Shown here in pieces: positions 63,429 to 64,000 of a stretch of DNA of 64,000 nt. The notes under the pieces were generated by a model, which was not told the origin of the DNA, searched no databases, and worked only from the letters and a program-made list of their open reading frames with translations. This stretch comes from an uncultured Kordiimonas sp. Its GTDB lineage: Bacteria; Pseudomonadota; Alphaproteobacteria; Sphingomonadales; Kordiimonadaceae. The stretch lies in contig CANMRM010000006.1 in assembly GCA_947500295.1 (NCBI GenBank), forward strand, positions 1 to 64,000, written 5' to 3'. Numbering within the stretch: the stretch's first letter is position 1; each line of letters opens with the position of its first letter. The translations under genes were made by a program, and so were the position numbers.

Positions 63429-63800
63429 ATGAAAAGACAAGGCAACATGGTTTCAGCCTTTACGCGCGCGCTACTGGTGTGCGCTGCCATGATTGCTTTT
63501 GCCTTTTCGTCAAGCGCACTACCTATGCCGCAAAACGCTATGTCAGCCGAAATTGTAAAAGGTATGGACGCTGCCATGGATCACTGCGCGCAGCAAGATG
63601 CGCAAGAGGCCGGTGACGAAGACATGGGTTGCTGCGAGGTCGAGGCCTGCAGTTGCCCCTGTATGTCGATTTCAGTGCTTGAAGTAGGCGTTGCTGCGCA
63701 TGCCCAGTCACATGATCACGGCCCGTCCGATCCCGAATTGGATGGTATCAGCCCGGCTGGATTATTATCCGGTATTCTTAAGCCACCGCCCATTTCCTGA
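63429..63800 (+). CDS. Exported Cys/His-rich protein, metal-related
   Basis: 123 residues from ATG 63429 (or ATG 63447, which has AAGG nearby). The signal peptide is FTRALLVCAAMIAFAFSSSA. The mature part has the Cys cluster MGCCEVEACSCPCMS and His-rich HAQSHDHG, suggesting metal binding in the periplasm. It lies 68 bp upstream of a TolC-family gene, a common place for small copper- or zinc-related proteins before CusCBA/CzcCBA efflux genes. The metal is unknown. Confidence 0.65.
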   Translation: MKRQGNMVSAFTRALLVCAAMIAFAFSSSALPMPQNAMSAEIVKGMDAAMDHCAQQDAQEAGDEDMGCCEVEACSCPCMSISVLEVGVAAHAQSHDHGPSDPELDGISPAGLLSGILKPPPIS

Positions 63801-63868
63801 ATAGTTTTCGAACGACAACGGTTGGTTGCCCTGCTGCACCTGCCGCCTGCTGCTTTTGACTATTGGAA

Positions 63869-64000
63869 ATGGATATGTTCAGGATTCTACATCCTTTTGG
63901 GGGCGCCGCCCTTGCCGTAATGGTGTGTGTGCAAACACAAGCCTCAGATCAAGTATTAACTCTGGCCGACGCGATCGACCTTGCCGTAACCCAAGATGAC
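63869..64000 (+). CDS. TolC-family outer-membrane efflux protein, 5' end
   Basis: 44 codons to the edge of the window. A signal-peptide-like start (GGAALAVMVCVQTQAS) is followed by LTLADAIDLAVTQDD, the first helix pattern of TolC/CusC-type outer-membrane factors (LTLxxAIxLAxxxNP). With the Cys/His-rich protein upstream this is probably the first component of a tripartite metal exporter. It is truncated by the window end. Confidence 0.65.
   Translation, partial: MDMFRILHPFGGAALAVMVCVQTQASDQVLTLADAIDLAVTQDD

Overview
The window looks like an alphaproteobacterial chromosome segment, inferred from the 5S rRNA 3' end followed by an initiator tRNA (the usual 23S-5S-tRNA-fMet order), the TonB-receptor-rich catabolic genes and the protein styles. 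It starts in the last bases of a 5S rRNA gene and then carries a complete tRNA-fMet (446-522). Everything downstream appears to be accessory DNA that has piled up at this tRNA. The last 51 bp of the tRNA locus recur perfectly at 25888 and 35809. Shorter or broken copies of the tRNA 3' end occur at 26062, 35984, 49185 and 60416-60516, most followed by their own terminator. I read this as serial site-specific integration: one element that still has an integrase, next to units that are bounded by attachment-site remnants but have none.

Unit 1 (about 523-25937) is an integrative mobilizable element. It has a tRNA-adjacent tyrosine recombinase, two further tyrosine recombinases, a MobP-type relaxase, a MobC accessory protein and a VirD4 coupling protein, plus a second, membrane-anchor-less VirD4-like ATPase. 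No mating-pair-formation genes are seen. Its cargo is rich in conflict genes: a TIR-like CAP12/Pycsar-family effector candidate (1896-2846), a HEPN protein with an RNSFAH motif (15192-15833), a 2140-residue STAND NTPase with a candidate N-terminal nuclease and two unknown partner genes (16066-23870), and a small membrane protein translationally overlapping a gluzincin-like peptidase (24336-25785). A decayed att-like stretch near 24.0 kb suggests the last pair may be a separate sub-unit.

Unit 2 (about 26.1-35.8 kb) lies between two ~195-bp direct repeats. It holds a GltS-type transporter, an AraC regulator, three tandem phage-tail-collar (MdpB-like) genes and a 1471-residue cadherin-like/RTX type I secretion substrate.

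Unit 3 (36.0-49.2 kb) is a chlorocatechol (modified ortho-cleavage) island. A nine-gene minus-strand operon encodes a chlorophenol-type flavin hydroxylase, chlorocatechol dioxygenase, dienelactone hydrolase, maleylacetate reductase, 3-oxoadipyl-CoA thiolase, an NrtS-like membrane protein, a thioredoxin-fold peroxiredoxin-like protein and both 3-oxoadipate CoA-transferase subunits. A LysR gene, a divergent chloromuconate cycloisomerase and a TonB-dependent receptor complete it. A near-identical 25-nt ATAC-N7-GTAT operator-like box precedes both the hydroxylase operon and the TonB receptor, suggesting one LysR regulon linking uptake to catabolism.

Unit 4 (49.2-60.5 kb) has a methyltransferase, an alpha/beta hydrolase, a thioesterase-like protein, a LysR regulator, an SRPBCC protein, a DUF1302 outer-membrane protein, a rare fusion of an MMPL/RND exporter with a LolA-like lipoprotein-sorting domain, and a membrane-bound AraC regulator. 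Beyond the last att remnant come a chemoreceptor, a Cys/His-rich exported protein and the start of a TolC-family gene, probably the start of a metal-efflux operon.
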